Source: Stenocarpella maydis (taxonomy: Eukaryota; Ascomycota; Sordariomycetes; Diaporthales; Diaporthaceae). From it: 64,000 bases of DNA. The notes under the pieces were generated by a model. It made no database searches. It was not told where the DNA came from and saw only the letters and a program-made list of their open reading frames with translations. The stretch's first letter is position 1. Every line of letters begins with the position of its first letter. The stretch covers positions 219,659 through 283,658 of the forward strand of contig NQMI01000006.1 of NCBI GenBank assembly GCA_002270565.1, written 5' to 3'. A program made the translations under genes and the position numbers. Positions 35,696-48,640 of this stretch are shown one piece after another.

Positions 35696-38065
35696 CTCGG
35701 AGCGGGAAATCGGGATCTAGGTTGGCTGTTTGCGGGGAGGGACACAGAGATTTGTTGCTGCTGGAGAGTAAAGTGCCGTTGTCGACTGGTGTTGATGCCG
35801 GTAGGTGGTCTGAGGAAGATAGATGTCGAAAGGCCAAAAAGTTCTTGAAGGTAGGGAATAATGACGGTGGGGAGGCTGTAAAGTCAAAGCGACGGCTACT
35901 TAGCTTGAGAGTCAGCCTTGGGACGCAGAGACGGTGGCCTGCCCGAGGTACCTACCTAGGTAGTGTAGGTACCGATCTGGTAGTCAAACATGGCCGGCAC
36001 CAGGTGGCCAACCACAGAAGCAGCAGCCTAGACTGCATCACAGGCATTACAGAATTGGTGATTGGAGGGTGCACCCGGGATGCACTTGAAAAAATGACGC
36101 CCCAGGCTCGATGTGTGACTGGCCCGAGATAGCGTCACTTGTGGCACAGCAGAACAATCGGTTGTCTCTCCCGGTCGTGGGTCCGTGAGGCAACGCATTG
36201 ACGGCCAGCCTTAGCCTTGGCTGGTCCCGTTTGTGGTACCGTTGGTGCTACATACGTGTAGTAGATAGCTGTTGGTTGGAGATGATGGTGGGTCGGATGG
36301 GCGGGTGGGCGGGTGGGCGGGTGGTCGGAGGAAAGAGGAATTGATATTTTATCATGTCAGGAGGAAGAAGGCCCAGCAAAGCAAAGGATTGATGCGCCAT
36401 GTCACTCGTCCACTTGAAGGAGGTGTTTAGTGCGGCCCCACCCTACACACACTACGCTCCACTGGCGCAAGTCCGGGGTAAAAAGCGGGAGGACTAACAG
36501 CGTACGCTATTTTAACTAGCGTGCGGAGTGGGTCGCCCAAGCACCTTTGCCCTCTGCCGACGTCAGTCAGTCAATCGGGTCAACCAGGTCGTCTCGTCCC
36601 TCCAATCCCCCTTATACATAGTAGTTCTCCTGCCATGTCTCGACCCACCTGCCTCACCTGATGCATCCGAATCGAACAGGCGTCGGGCTCTTGTAGTATA
36701 AACAGCCACATTCGCCGTCGAGGGCGTCGATTGCGCCCTGCCTGGCACCTGGTGGACTCGGCGGCATGACCGCGTGCTGATGGGATGCCCAGCCCCGATG
36801 CATCATCAGCACCTCTTGGACGTCCAGGAAAGCTTTGCCGAGCCCCGCTAAGCCCGTGGCTTGGTGCCTCCCTGTCTTGGTCTCTGGGCCCGTCTCCCTT
36901 GCGGGTGCTGGACCGTCTCCTCCCGGCCGACATTGTGTGCTGCTGCTGACCCGACTGCCACAGATGAGGTCAGGGTCGACGTGGTGTAAAGGCCAACGTG
37001 CATGTCGACGCGGACATCTCGTCCGGATAGGCAGGCCAGCAGCGACAGCAACACCACCACCGCCAACACCATGGCGCCAGCCTCGCCGTCCGGGCCCCGC
37101 GTGCTACGCCCGTGGAACTCTATCCCATCGCTGCGGATCCTGCGCCCGGAGCACAGCTCGCTTAAGCCGTGCATTTCCTCCTGTCGTCCCTGTCAGACAG
37201 CCACCCACTGGCTGCGCCAACACCACGGCGGCCTCCTCGCCTTGATATGGACGCATCTTGTGTGTACGTGTGCGTGCGTGTGCCTTGCAGTTCCCGCCAG
37301 GATGTGATCTGAATTAGCCTTTGCATGCGAGAGGGCTCTTCCACACCAGGCTTAGATGGTCAGCAATCACTCCCCCCCCCTCGGGCTCCTCTCATTTATT
37401 TGCCTCTCCCAGGTCTTGGCCTCTCCTCACTCGCCAGCGCCATTGACACATGAAAACTCCAAAACGTCACGCATTCCACCGCCCCGGGCCTTACTGCAAA
37501 AGTACTCGGCAGCCTGCCAATGCCCTTCTCTGGCCGATAAGCCGTTCCCACCAGCCAGCTTGGCAAAAGCACCCCCAGCTTCCAGAAGTATTCGACAGGG
37601 CTGTTTCACCCTGCTCGTGACCCCAGCCAGGCAGCTCACTCCAGCAACGCGCGCCCACCACCAGCCACAACACGGCTAGCTTCCTTCCTGGGCTCGTGTG
37701 GTTGCATCGGGGTCGATCCGCCCGCCCATATTACAAACCTAGCACCGTATTTACGCTACAGCCTAACAGCTGCTTGCATGCATACACAGAAACATACAAG
37801 GCATACCACACGTGCTAGGCCGCTCTGCAGCCTCGACCCCTCATTTGCAGTCGTGACTGACTGTATTCACAATCTCATCCGCTCCTCTCCCTCCACCCAG
37901 CCGTCTCTTCACCACACCTCACACAGTTGGCCGCTGCTGGATGTGACTCTTGGCCATCCCAGACCCTAGACCTTCCGATCGCAGGACAGCAAGCTCTCAC
38001 CCGGCCACGGGCATCGCAGCCTCGGGTCGCTCATACCACTACCACCTCGGACCTTGGTCATCACC
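35696..38065. other. Intergenic spacer, permease promoter side
   Basis: About 2.4 kb. It contains a G-quadruplex-type repeat (36299-36321), CT-rich leader sequence at about 37860-38060 and several alternate frames without family features. Likely the long promoter/5' UTR of the amino-acid permease. Confidence 0.6.
36299..36321 (+). promoter_or_regulatory. Putative G-quadruplex (six G3 runs)
   Basis: Six GGG runs separated by single C or T bases, the tightest loop arrangement possible. It lies 1.7 kb upstream of the permease ATG on the same strand. Confidence 0.6.
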
Positions 38066-40160
38066 ATGTCGTCCGAAGAGAAGGGCCTCACGCCCGCCCA
38101 GCCCGCCATCGAGAAGCCAGAAGGCGACATCCTCCCCCCGAGCTACGATGGCAACAGCTCACCCACCGCCCCTCACCACAAGAATGTCGCCGACGAGATA
38201 GCCCAGGAGCCCCTGATGACGCGCCTCGGCCTGACCCTGGACAGCTTCAAGCCCCGCGCCTACGGCCATGGCATCGTCGAGCTCGACCGGTCCATGAAGA
38301 CGCGCCACCTGCACATGATTGCCATCGGGGGCTCCATCGGTGCCGGCTTCTTCGTCGGCTCCGGCAGCGCCCTGTCCAACGGCGGTCCTGGCTCCCTGCT
38401 GATCGACTTCCTGATTATCGGTATCATGATGTTCAACGTCGTCTACGCGTTGGGCGAGATGGCCGTCATGTATCCTGTTTCTGGTGGCTTCTACACCTAC
38501 TCCACGCGCTTCATAGACCCCAGCTGGGGCTTTGCCATGGTGAGCAGCACACCTGGCCATTTCTCGACAGTGGTGCCTGTCACGCGGTTGTACTGACCTG
38601 GTCCAGGGCTGGAATTACGTCTTCCAATGGGCCGTCGTCTTGCCACTCGAGCTCACCGTATGCGGCCTGACCGTCCAGTACTGGAACCCCAACATCTCGG
38701 TGGCGGTCTGGATCTCCGTCTTCCTGGTCTTCATCATAATCGTCAACGTGTTCGGCACCATCGGCTACGCCGAGGAGGAGTTCTGGTCCAGCTGCCTCAA
38801 GCTGGCCGCTACCGTCATCTTCATGATCATCGCCCTCGTCCTCGTGCTGGGCGGCGGGCCCTCCTCGGGCAGGTACAGCGAGTACTGGGGCGCGCGCCTG
38901 TGGTACGACCCCGGCGCCTTCAGGCACGGCTTCCGCGGCTTCTGCTCCGTCTTTGTCACGGCCGCCTTCGCCTTCAGCGGCACCGAGCTCGTCGGCCTGG
39001 CCGCCGCTGAGTCCAAGAACCCCGTCAAGAGCCTCCCCGGCGCCATCAAGCAGGTCTTTTGGCGCATCACGCTCTTCTATATCCTCGGCCTGTTCTTCGT
39101 CGGCCTGCTCATCGACTCGACCGACGAGAGCCTCCTGGGCGCCAACCCTTATGCCGATGTAAACGCCTCGCCCTTTGTACTAGTCGGCAAGTATGCGGGC
39201 CTGCGGGGCTTCGACTCGTTCATGAACGTTATCATTCTCGTTTCTGTCGTCTCCATCGGCGTGTCCGGCGTCTACGGCGGGAGTCGTACCCTCACCGCGC
39301 TCGCGCAGCAGGGCTACGCCCCAAAGATCTTCACCTGTACGTGCCAACCCCCCCCCCCCCCACAGTACGGCTCCAGGCCACCCCCGGTGACGCAGCACGG
39401 GTCGCACCGTACCTCAGGCTTTTGGTCCGCCTTTATTTTATCCTGACATTGTACCCCGTCCATCAGACATTGACCGCTCGGGCCGTCCCCTCTGGAGCGT
39501 CAGCATCATCCTGCTCTTCGGCTGCCTGGCGTACGTGAACCTCGACGCCCAGGGCCCCGTGGTCTTTGACTGGCTGCTGGCCCTGTCCGGCCTGGCCGCC
39601 CTCTTCACCTGGGGCAGCATCTGTCTGGCTCACATCCGCTTCCGCCGCGCCTGGGCCTTCCACGGCCACACGGTCGACGAGATCCCCTTCAAGGCCATCG
39701 GGGGCGTCTACGGCAGCTACGTCGGCTTGGGACTTGTTGTGCTTGTGCTGATTGCCCAGGTATGTATTCCATCCCTTGCAGGCCGCTATGCATCCATCCC
39801 CTTCATTTCTCTACCCTAAGGGGAAAAGAACAGACCAACTTCATAACCAACCCCCCAAAACTTGCTAGCTCTACTTGACTAACAAAAAAACACCAAAAAC
39901 AGTTCTACGTCGCCATCTGCCCTCCCAAGGGGGGCTTCAACGACGCCCAGGGCTTCTTCAAGTCGTACCTCGCCCTCCCCGTCGTCATCCTCTTCTGGGT
40001 CGTTGGCTTCCTTTGGAAGCGCCAGGCCTGGCTGCGCACCCGCGACATTGACGTCGACGCTGGCCGCCGCGAGCTCGACTGGGACTCCATCAACGAGTAC
40101 CGCGCCGGGCTGGCCGCCATGCCCACGTGGAAGCGCATCATCCACACCGTCTTCATCTGA
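38066..40160 (+). CDS. Amino-acid permease (AAT/YAT family)
   Basis: Plasma-membrane amino-acid:proton symporter of the APC superfamily. Exons 38066-38539, 38607-39336, 39467-39759 and 39903-40160, 584 residues, all junctions in frame (donors GTGAGC, GTACGT, GTATGT; acceptors CAG). After a hydrophilic N-tail, RSMKTRHLHMIAIGGSIGAG opens TM1, the family signature. Others are YALGEMAVMYPVSGGFYTY, FCSVFVTAAFAFSGTELVGL, AAAESKNPVKSLPGAIKQVF and GVYGGSRTLTALAQQGYAPK. The C-tail reads RRELDWDSINEYRAGLAAMP, with the conserved W/I-x-E segment of fungal general permeases. Twelve TM segments are readable. The ATG follows TCACC. Substrate range cannot be deduced; the closest characterised types are general or proline/basic amino-acid permeases. 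Confidence 0.94.
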
Positions 40161-42841
40161 TTCCGAGGCCCTCCACCTCTTCCGTCTGCCCCCTTCTTTT
40201 TAACACCCCCCTCCTTTTTTTTTTATAGTTCGGGCATTTGATGATATTCATGTCTCCTCTCGCCCCCCTGGTCTGTGTGCTTATCGAGACTTTGGAGCCG
40301 GCTTTGGTTGAATCCTGCAGATGAGGAGGGTTTGGTACATGTTTTTTTTTTTTCTTCTTCCCCGTTGTGGTTTTTGTGAGGAGGGCTTTCCACCCGCCAA
40401 CGGCAACGGGGTAATCAATGTGTGGAGGGCATCCAGGGTTGGATGGTTAGGCCGAGCCTGGTCCCGAGGCGCGCCCCCATCTGTCGTCGGCGCACGCAGG
40501 GACGCGGAGGATCCTGGGTCTCCTGGAGTCGCCTTACGGAGGCTTTTGGGGCGGCCTCCCCACAACACACATATACACCCTTCTACTGCTGATAATGCCA
40601 ATACGGGCATTGGGATCTGAGACAATATCAAGTCTGACCAGACCCCCCCCCCTCTCTCTGTGTGTCTGTGTGTGTGTTTGTGTGCCTTACTGATTTGTGC
40701 TTCATCCATGTGGTGAGATGTGTGTTAAGAGGTGTGACTACTAGGCTGCCACGCTTGCTTGCTTATTCTCTGATCCCACCACACCCACTGGCTCTTTTGG
40801 GTAGGCTCGTAGGCGGCCGGCGGCATCGTAGATAACCGCGCTGGTTTAGGGAGGGGGAGACAATATGGAGGTACCTTGGATATCACGGCAGGAGGACTCG
40901 TTGGCGGGGAGGGGTGGAAGGGGGGAGGCTAAAGAGGAAGAAAGGTAGGCGGGCGATGAAAAAGATTTCGAGGCGAGAAAGTTAGCCGTGGAGAGATAGA
41001 CGGACAGAAAGACAGACGGACAAAGAGGCGGACGGTGCGGGTAACAAGAACCCCCCTTTCCAAGCAGCAGCAGCGCGCAATATCGTGGGGCGAGGCAAGC
41101 AGTGGCGGTGACGAGGACCAGCGGGCAAGGTCAACTACCTACCTTCCTACCTACCTACCTACCTAGGTACTGCTAGGTAATAAGTAGTTAGCTAGCTCGT
41201 CGCTCCGGCTTGCGCTGGTCGGCGGTTCTTCAGGATCAGAGCAAGCCCGGTTCCCTGCCAAACAGTGCAGATAGGCGAGGTATCTGTGGATAACCATCTC
41301 TAGTCGGTCAAGGGGCAATCAGGCGGCCACCCACTGTCCGTCTACGTGGTCAATGTCGCATCTCACTTGCTGTTTCTTTTTTTTTTTTTTCCTTTTTTTT
41401 TTGGGGGGGGGGGGGTTCGTATTTCAAACTTACCCAGTAGACAACACAAAAGGGGAGAGAACACAAAGCACTCCAGGTTCCTCGTGGAAATTATATTGTA
41501 ATCAATTTTTTCCTTTTGATTCTGTATTCCTATCGTTGACGCTTCAATTCATCTAATTTATCTTCGTTGGCCCAGCCCAATGCCCTCAGCCCTGAGTACC
41601 CATAAGCGAGGCCCATCGGACCTCCTTGCGGGCGGGCGCGTTTGGGGTGACTTGGCCTGGCTGGTGATGATGGACCTCCTTCTCTGCCCATAATCCTCTG
41701 ATAGGATGGGGCGTGGGGCGCCTCCGGGCTGTTTGTTATTGAGCGTGCTGTGATGCGCATATCGTTTGCTTGCTTTTTTCCCTCTCCCTTTCCTTTTCCT
41801 TATAGCCGTAGTCGTGTTCTCATGGCTCAAGATACCGTACCAAGCTGTAGGCATTGGTTCGCTGGCCGCGTCCTCAGACAGCCCCACAAAGTCTGTCCTC
41901 TATTTCCCTAGTATCCAAGTGCGCGCACGCATTCCGAATCCTCAATATCTCCATATATTATCCCATCTTTCGCAGCGAGGTCTCCCCTTCATGAAGCGAG
42001 CCCCAGCCTCTTCCATCCCTGAGGCACAGCAGCAGTAACAGCCCAATAAAACCAATCCTATTATTTTCAACGGAAACATGAACAAAAAAAGAAAGAAAGC
42101 ACCGTGAACTCCAGGTGATGACGGTGATGCTGAAGTGCCCAAGTTACTTGTTACTCGGCCACTCTCGGACCGCAGCTGTTGAGGCTCGGAGAGTGGCAAT
42201 CAAGGAAGAACGATGGTGTTTTCCAAATTGCAGCCGCCATGTCGTGATATCCTTTGATAGTAGACAGAAAACCAAAGTGGTGGCAACATAAAGAAGCAAA
42301 GCCGGGAAGCAAAGAGCGATAGTCTCCAATCCGCGAGGATCAATCGGGCCGGTCGGTCGGGTTCAGACCGATCTAGCTGCAGACTGTATTCGAGGGTGAT
42401 GTTTTGAAGTGGCTCATAAAGCAATAAGCACAATGGATTTAACACCCCATGTTCAGATAGCGCGAGCTGGGTGGATTATGAACCGGGTGATCGTGGGTCG
42501 ATGGTCATCCCGAAGGTGGGCAGTAGCCGTCGGGCATCTTAGATCATGAGAGAAGCCGTCTAGTCGCGTGGTGTGTCGCGGCATCGGAGGCTTCGATGGT
42601 GTGCCGAGGAAAGCAGTTCGTGCGATTCTTTTCCCGATATCTGATAAAATGTGCAAATAAAGAAAGAAACGAGTAATGTTTGGGTATCAAAATAAAAAGA
42701 ACCAAAAACAGAAAAGCCAGAGAAGCGGGCGCGTGCAAAGGCAGGTAAATGCTGACGGTTGTCGGTTCTAGGTTGTGCTGGTTGAGGTGGTGGTGTTGCG
42801 GGTGGTGAGTCATGTTTCAAGGTGAGTCGTAGGTAAGTGCA
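40161..42841. other. Intergenic spacer between convergent genes
   Basis: About 2.7 kb of 3'-flanking DNA for the permease (+) and the Ras exchange factor (-). It contains a CTAC repeat at 41141-41163, a T14-CC-T10-G14 tract at 41377-41416, and many homopolymers. No supported gene. Confidence 0.6.
41377..41416 (+). repeat. T14-CC-T10-G14 homopolymer junction
   Basis: Poly-T interrupted once, followed directly by poly-G, the same order as the tract at 33351. Confidence 0.9.
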
Positions 42842-45800
42842 TTATGAGTCGGTGGTAAGTGCATTGTTGAGAGTCTTTGAGTTGGATGTCCCGATTTTCC
42901 TCCATGTGAACATGCCTTGGGCGTTCGCACCGCCGGGACCCTCCACGGGAGTGCGGGGGACCTGGTTCTCCCTTGGCTCCAGCAAGAGACTCTTGCGGTA
43001 GTAGCTGACCTGGACATTGCTCTTTGGGTCCGAGTCGTGCACGCGATCCAGCTCGGACTGGATCCACTCCTGCAGGTCGGGGAGCTCGGTGAGCCGGTAG
43101 GGGATCTGGAAACGCTGGAGGTCGCCGATGATCTTGGCCGTGCGCGTGTGCTTGTCGAAGTTGATGACAGTCATGTCGTTGCCGTCCTCGCCCTGAAGCT
43201 GCTTCGTGGCCGGGTTACCAATGTCGACGAAGGTGAGGTCAGTGAGGAACATGCCCTGGAAGGGCAGGCACGGAGGGACATGGTCGGCGAGGCGGGCGCG
43301 GAGTGCTTTGTGGTTCTGGGCGGGCTCGACAATGGATTGCATAGCCTTGAGCATCTCGCGCCGCTTGGGTGAAACGATGTCCCAGGTCTTTCGCAGGCGC
43401 GTGATGGTAGAGCTGTTGAGGCTGCAGATGATGGCCATCAGCGCGTCGTAGTTGTTGAGCTCGAGGCACTGGTGAGCAATCTTGATCCACTGCTTGATGA
43501 CAGCGGCCCTCTTCTTGACCTCGTTGTAGTGCAGGATGTTCTCGGCAACCAGGTTTGACAGCTCCGTAGACAGGGCAGTAAGGGCCTTGACGTTGGGCGA
43601 GCCCGCGCCGCCCTTCTTCATCCACTGGGAGCCGAGCAGCTCCTCGGGCAGGATCGAGCAGAAGATGCCCATCTGCTTAGCAGTTATCTGGCGGGCGACC
43701 TCCAGAGGGTCAAAGTCAAGAATGGTCGGGGTGGCGCCGCCGGCCTTCCACGCGGCTAGGGCGTGCGCCTGACTCTTGGTGAGAGCAGGTGTGGGCATTG
43801 GCGTGTCGATTGCTACATACTGTGAGACGGCAGCGTTGTTCTTGCCCATTGACGAGACGAGGCGGGGCACGAGGGTCGTGTCTGTCGAGGCGACACGCTG
43901 AACGAGGTCGAGCAGGCGCTTGCTGGCCGACGGTAGGGCCGCCTGCAGCCTGGACTCGGCAAAGGCCTTGATGAGATCAAGTGCCTTGTGGTCCATCTCG
44001 TCTCGCCAGTGAGATTCCATCCATCCCTTGAAGACGTTGTAGACCCTCAGGCGGACGGGTCCAGACATGTGGGGCGAGTCGCCGACGTATTCGAAGCGGT
44101 CAATCAGGGCCTGGGCAAGCTTCGTCGGCGTGCAGAAAAGCCTGAAGGTGAGGAAGAAGGTGGAGACAAACAAGGCATCGGGAGTGGATTCATGAGTGGT
44201 CAGACGCTCGACCAGCGCCGGCAGGGAACCACCGACGACCAGGCCCTCCTTGTTGAACATGAGCTCATGTGCATATGTCTTTTCCAGGAGCCTCGACTCA
44301 ACCTCCTCGACCTCCTCACCATTGTTGCTGGCAGCACTCAGCTCCGAGATGGAGGGCTGGAGCTTCGGCCCAAGGTGCAGGTCTGGCGTTGTTGCGCGCG
44401 TGGAAGTCTGGGAGAGGAGGCTCGACTCGGAGCCCCTGTTTATGTATGCACTGCTGTTGACAGAGCTGTTGGCAACGATGCTCTCGCGCTGGTACGAGGA
44501 CCTCCCCTCGCTCTCGGGGCCGGCGGAGTTGGTCGGGCTGTAATCCTCGGGGCCGAAGGATGTTGACAGCTTCGGTAATGGCGGAAGGCTGGGGCGGATG
44601 GAGGAGACCGATGTCGCACTGTCGGATGTGTTTCCGTCCGAGAAGAGGAGTGATTCACGGCGAGGTGGGAGGGGCATGACGAGCGGCTCGGTGTCGTCGC
44701 TGTCGGGGTAAGCCGAGTATGGCACCTGCGGGAGCGGCTTGTCCTTTGGCAGGGGCTTGTGGATAGATGAAGCCATGGAGACAACACTCGCGGACCTCTC
44801 ACGCTCCTCCTCGACCATGTCGAGGGCCCCGAGGTCCAGGTCGAGCCCCATGCTGCCATCCTCCAGCTCAAACTCAAAGTCGCCTATCCTCTCGATGACC
44901 CATTTCGTCTTGGCGACGCACTCGCCTGTCGCCCTCACGCAGCCGGTGGCAGCGGACAGGAGCCTGCTGTTGTCCTCGGTCATGATGATCTCGGCAAGCT
45001 CGGGGCCGTTGTCGTGGTGCAGGATGTCGCGGGCGGCGTGCACGAGCTCTAATACGCGGTCGTACATGGCGGCTCGGGGCTGTTCTAGGAGCTCCTTTGT
45101 CAGGGAGCTGTGGGCACAGACGACGTCGACGACCACCAGGAGCTCCCCGCCGGACGTTGCCGACTGTTTGACTGCCAGTGCGAGGTGCGGCCGTGATTGT
45201 GACTGGAGGTGCAGGCGACCGATAAATGAGCCCAGGTGAGAGAGGAACGTGTCGTGGTTGGCAGTGAGACGCTCCGAGACAAGGTTCTGTGGTCTTGAAA
45301 GCGGCGACGGACCTGCGAGAGAGACGCGGTGAGCAATGCTAGACGATAGGCGGCTAAAGTTGACAGCCCTTTGGCTGTTCTGAGACAGTCGAGCCCCTGT
45401 GCCGGTGGGACGGCCGGTTGACAAACGGTCGCTGCTGGACTGGGTGGCCGTTCGTGTACCGTCACTAGCCCCTGCCGTGGGTGACTCGGGAGCCAATCCG
45501 CTGTCACCCGCACGGGAACCTGCATCATGGGACTTTATTGTACTCCGGTCGTCGTCAAAACTTGTCGCATCAGCTGGGGGCGTGGGCGGTACGTAATTCT
45601 CCTCCATCACTGTGGGCATGAGGGTTACGGCCGGGGCGCGGGACTGCCTGTCCTCCTCAAGGACGTCAAGGAATCGGACGCCCTTTGTGATGATCTTGAA
45701 GGCCTTGAGTATCATCTCGTCGACGGTATTGTTGACCGCGTCAGTAGGGGTGGAGGTCTTCTGCTGCTCCTGTAAGCGCTTAGCTGTCTTCACCAAGGCG

Positions 45801-46538
45801 GAAAGCTCGGATAGCAGCGACTTCCTGCCCCTGCGCAGGCCATCGTGGCGCTGGATGACGGATGACTCGCGGGTCAGACAATGTGTCCGTTCCTGTGCGA
45901 CATTGATTAGCAGCGGCGTGACGGCCAGGATGGTGGGTAGGACGCCCCCTGCACGCCTGCGCGACAGGCGGGCTGGGTGCGCCACGGGAACATACCAGGA
46001 GATAGCGCACGCCGGCAATGATGCCCTTCATGAACTCCTGGTTCCCAAATATCTCGCTATCGTTGACGGCGGTGCTGCGGCACAGGTCCCAGAAGTTGAG
46101 GAGGGCCTTGAGAAGGTTGCGCATCTCGTCCGGGTCGTAGGCATAGCAGTAGTTTGTGGGCAGCCAGCCCCTGGCGCCCGAGACCAGCAACGTGCCGTCC
46201 GCCCAGCCGTTTGTGTGTATGGAGTGGACCAGGACGACGTCGCCCTCGTTCAGTGGAAGGGTGACGGCGGAGTCGGTCATGGCATAGCTGGGGTGGAAGG
46301 GGTAGAAGGCTCGCAGGAAGTTGTGGAAGACGGGCGGCTGGCGGCCGGGCAGGTTGAGGTCCTCCTGAGACCCCTCGGGGGTGGCCGGGGGCGTCATCTC
46401 TGATCGTTGGTAAGGGTTGGTGAAGGAAGAATGGTCGGGTGTCGAGGCATCGCCAGTCGAGTCGGACTTGGATTTCTGGATAGTGAGGGGCGCCACCTGC
46501 AAACTCGACCGAAAAGGTTGTTCGCTCAGCATAACCAT
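42842..46538 (-). CDS. cdc25: Cdc25-type Ras guanine-nucleotide exchange factor
   Basis: Activates Ras by GDP/GTP exchange upstream of cAMP-PKA and MAPK signalling. Exon 1 46538-45996 and exon 2 45892-42842 give 1197 residues; the 103-nt intron has donor GTATGT, branch GCTAAT and acceptor ACAG, phase 0. SH3 domain about 75-133 (RAFYPFHPSYAMTDSAVTLP, ALNEGD-type RT loop, GARGWLPTNYC), a long serine-rich linker, the RasGEF_N/REM module from about 705 (RLLEKTYAHELMFNKEG, FFLTFRLFCTPTKLAQALID) and the catalytic CDC25 domain about 900-1140 (LDFDPLEVARQITAKQMGIF, KQWIKIAHQCLELNNYDALM, PCLPFQGMFLTDLTFVDIGN). SH3-REM-CDC25 order marks the Cdc25 rather than Bud5 branch. The frame stays open upstream of 46538 to 46700, but that part is low complexity, so MVMLSEQ is preferred as start. 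Confidence 0.95.
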
Positions 46539-46775
46539 GGCGGTGGAATTCACGAGTGGAGAGTCATGAGAGCTGCAGTTTATTTCAGCTGTCGTCCGTG
46601 TTGTGTTGTGTCGTGTCGTGCTGTCGTAATGTGGACCCAGTGTCCAAACCACACCAAACCAAACGTTATTTGTCCCTCGGTTGTTGAAAAGCACGAGCAC
46701 CGTGTATCTTTTTCTCTCCCCCTTCTCCGCTCACGATGACTGGTTCCCTCGGTTCGACGTCCCAAAGATTTCTCT

Positions 46776-46795
46776 CCCCCCCCCAAAAAAAAAAA
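46776..46795 (+). repeat. C9-A11 homopolymer junction
   Basis: Nine C followed by eleven A, about 240 nt upstream of the Ras exchange factor start on the opposite strand. Confidence 0.9.
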
Positions 46796-48327
46796 GATCG
46801 CCGAGCCCTGTCTTTGCAGATTGCTCCGTTTCTTGCCCTGGGATCCAACCAATGGCGGAGTAATTAGTAACTGGGCAGAGGTTTTCGGTCCAATCCAACT
46901 GAAGCGGTTTCGATTTCTTTCTTCTTCCTGGCAGGGTCGACGTCCTGTCTCTAGTAAATAGACAGACTCGTAGGCGAGGCAGCAAGGAGAGACTGTCCAA
47001 TCTCCGTTCCCAGTGGTACCCAATCAGTGCAGCACCAGTCAAGGGGCCGGATGGGCAGTGGTGGTCTGGTGTGGCGTGGGTCGTATATATTTGTGTCCCT
47101 GTGCACGTCTGCGGTGGCGTGTTTGCGAGAGATGGAGCACCACGACACAGCGTCTGTGATCTATGGTCTGTGGCCTGTGGTCTGGACTCTCGAGGTCACA
47201 GTCTCTTAGTCTCGACGACGTGGGTCGTGTAGGAGGTCGTCGTCGTCGTCGTCGTCGTGGTAGTGGGTCCTGTATGATTTGTTGTTTTGATCCGTCTGCC
47301 TGTCCTGTCTGGTGCAGTAGCAGCAGTAGCAGCAGTAGCAGCCGCAGCAGTGGTAGCGAGAAGGGAGCAGAGCAGGGCAGAGCAGAGACGCGGGAGCGTT
47401 CTGGAATGTTGTAGCAGGAGGAGGGAGAGATGGGTTTGTATGGGTATGGACATGGGCGACTTGGGTGTTTTTCCCTTCTCTTGCCCGTGGGCCCCGAGGC
47501 AGAGAGGGTAGGGTAGGTACGGACCCCAAAGTACTCGTGGTACTGGCATGGACGCAGACAACCAGTTGCTTGCTTTGATGCTGCTACCACAACCACAACC
47601 ACAACCCGTACACTCCTAAGTAGCAGTGTATTGTAATGGGTGGGCAGGGGTCCCGACAGGGTAGAGGCCCTTGTATCTTGCGAGGTACTTGCCAAGGTAG
47701 AGGGTACGAGTCGGACGGTGGTTCCTGCCAGTGGTCGACCAGGTAATAGCTACTAAAGGCACACGCCGACCTGCACCTAGCAAGAGACACTCTCTCTCTC
47801 AAGGAAGGAGCAAGCTTGGAAGATTGGGGTACATGGGCTGTGGGTGGGGGGGGAGAAGGGGAAGGGGCCCCCGGGCAGGACTGGGACCTTGGAATGACGG
47901 ATTTCTGGTCCGTCTGCAACACAGTGCACTGTGCGGAACCACAAGCCATGGCCCCCTGTTCAGGGCTCATCCTGAACAGGCAGAACAGGATGGGGAATGC
48001 GCTACTGTAGCTCGCCCCAGGGCAAGGGTCAGTTTACACTGCTAGGGGTAGGGGTAGGGCCAGGGCCCAGGGGTCAACAAGCAAAGGGAAAGAGGTGAAA
48101 AAAGGTGCGCAAGGTGCAGTAACGGGCAGACGGGGGAGGCCAATGCAGAGGGCGCCAAGATGCAAGATGCAGACAGGAAAGGCAGATGCAAGGGCAGCAG
48201 CCAGACCTGGACTGGCAGACACTGGCTGACTGCTGATGGTTTTGGCTTGTCTGGAGGTTCAATGTTACCACCACCATACGCACTGGCCCACGGTTTGGGG
48301 CTGCTGGTACGTACCTCTTCTCTATCT

Positions 48328-48367
48328 GCGCGCGCGCGCGAGCGTGTGTGTGTGTGTGTGTGTGTGT

Positions 48368-48407
<40 letters not shown>
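48328..48407 (+). repeat. Compound microsatellite (CG)n(GT)n(CT)n
   Basis: Alternating purine-pyrimidine CG then GT runs (48328-48369) switch directly to a pure CT tract (48370-48407). The first part can form Z-DNA and the second a triplex; both are known properties of such repeats. Confidence 0.9.
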
Positions 48408-48411
<4 letters not shown>

Positions 48412-48610
48412 CCTCCCCTACCTACTCCGTACACTACAAAACCCCCTCCCTCATGATCTCATGCCATTCCTTCAGTCTGGTCTGGTCTGTGGAAGACTGA
48501 ACAGGGGAAGGGGTACATGAAGCCACTCAGCCAGCTACACTAGCCTGCTCGCCCCGTCCATCTTGTCCTTGTTGGTCCATGCTGATGTGATTTGCATGGC
48601 TGGGCAATGC

Positions 48611-48640
48611 TGTCTGTCTGTCTGTCTGTCTGTCTGTCTG
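48611..48640 (+). repeat. TGTC tetranucleotide repeat
   Basis: Seven and a half perfect copies of TGTC. Confidence 0.9.

Noticed and set aside
35616..35837. Alternate upstream frame for the two-TM protein
   Set aside because: Lacks an ATG and overlaps the better-supported start at 35695.
46539..46700. N-terminal extension of the Ras exchange factor
   Set aside because: The frame is open, but encodes Thr/Asn/His-rich leader-like sequence; the ATG at 46538 fits better.
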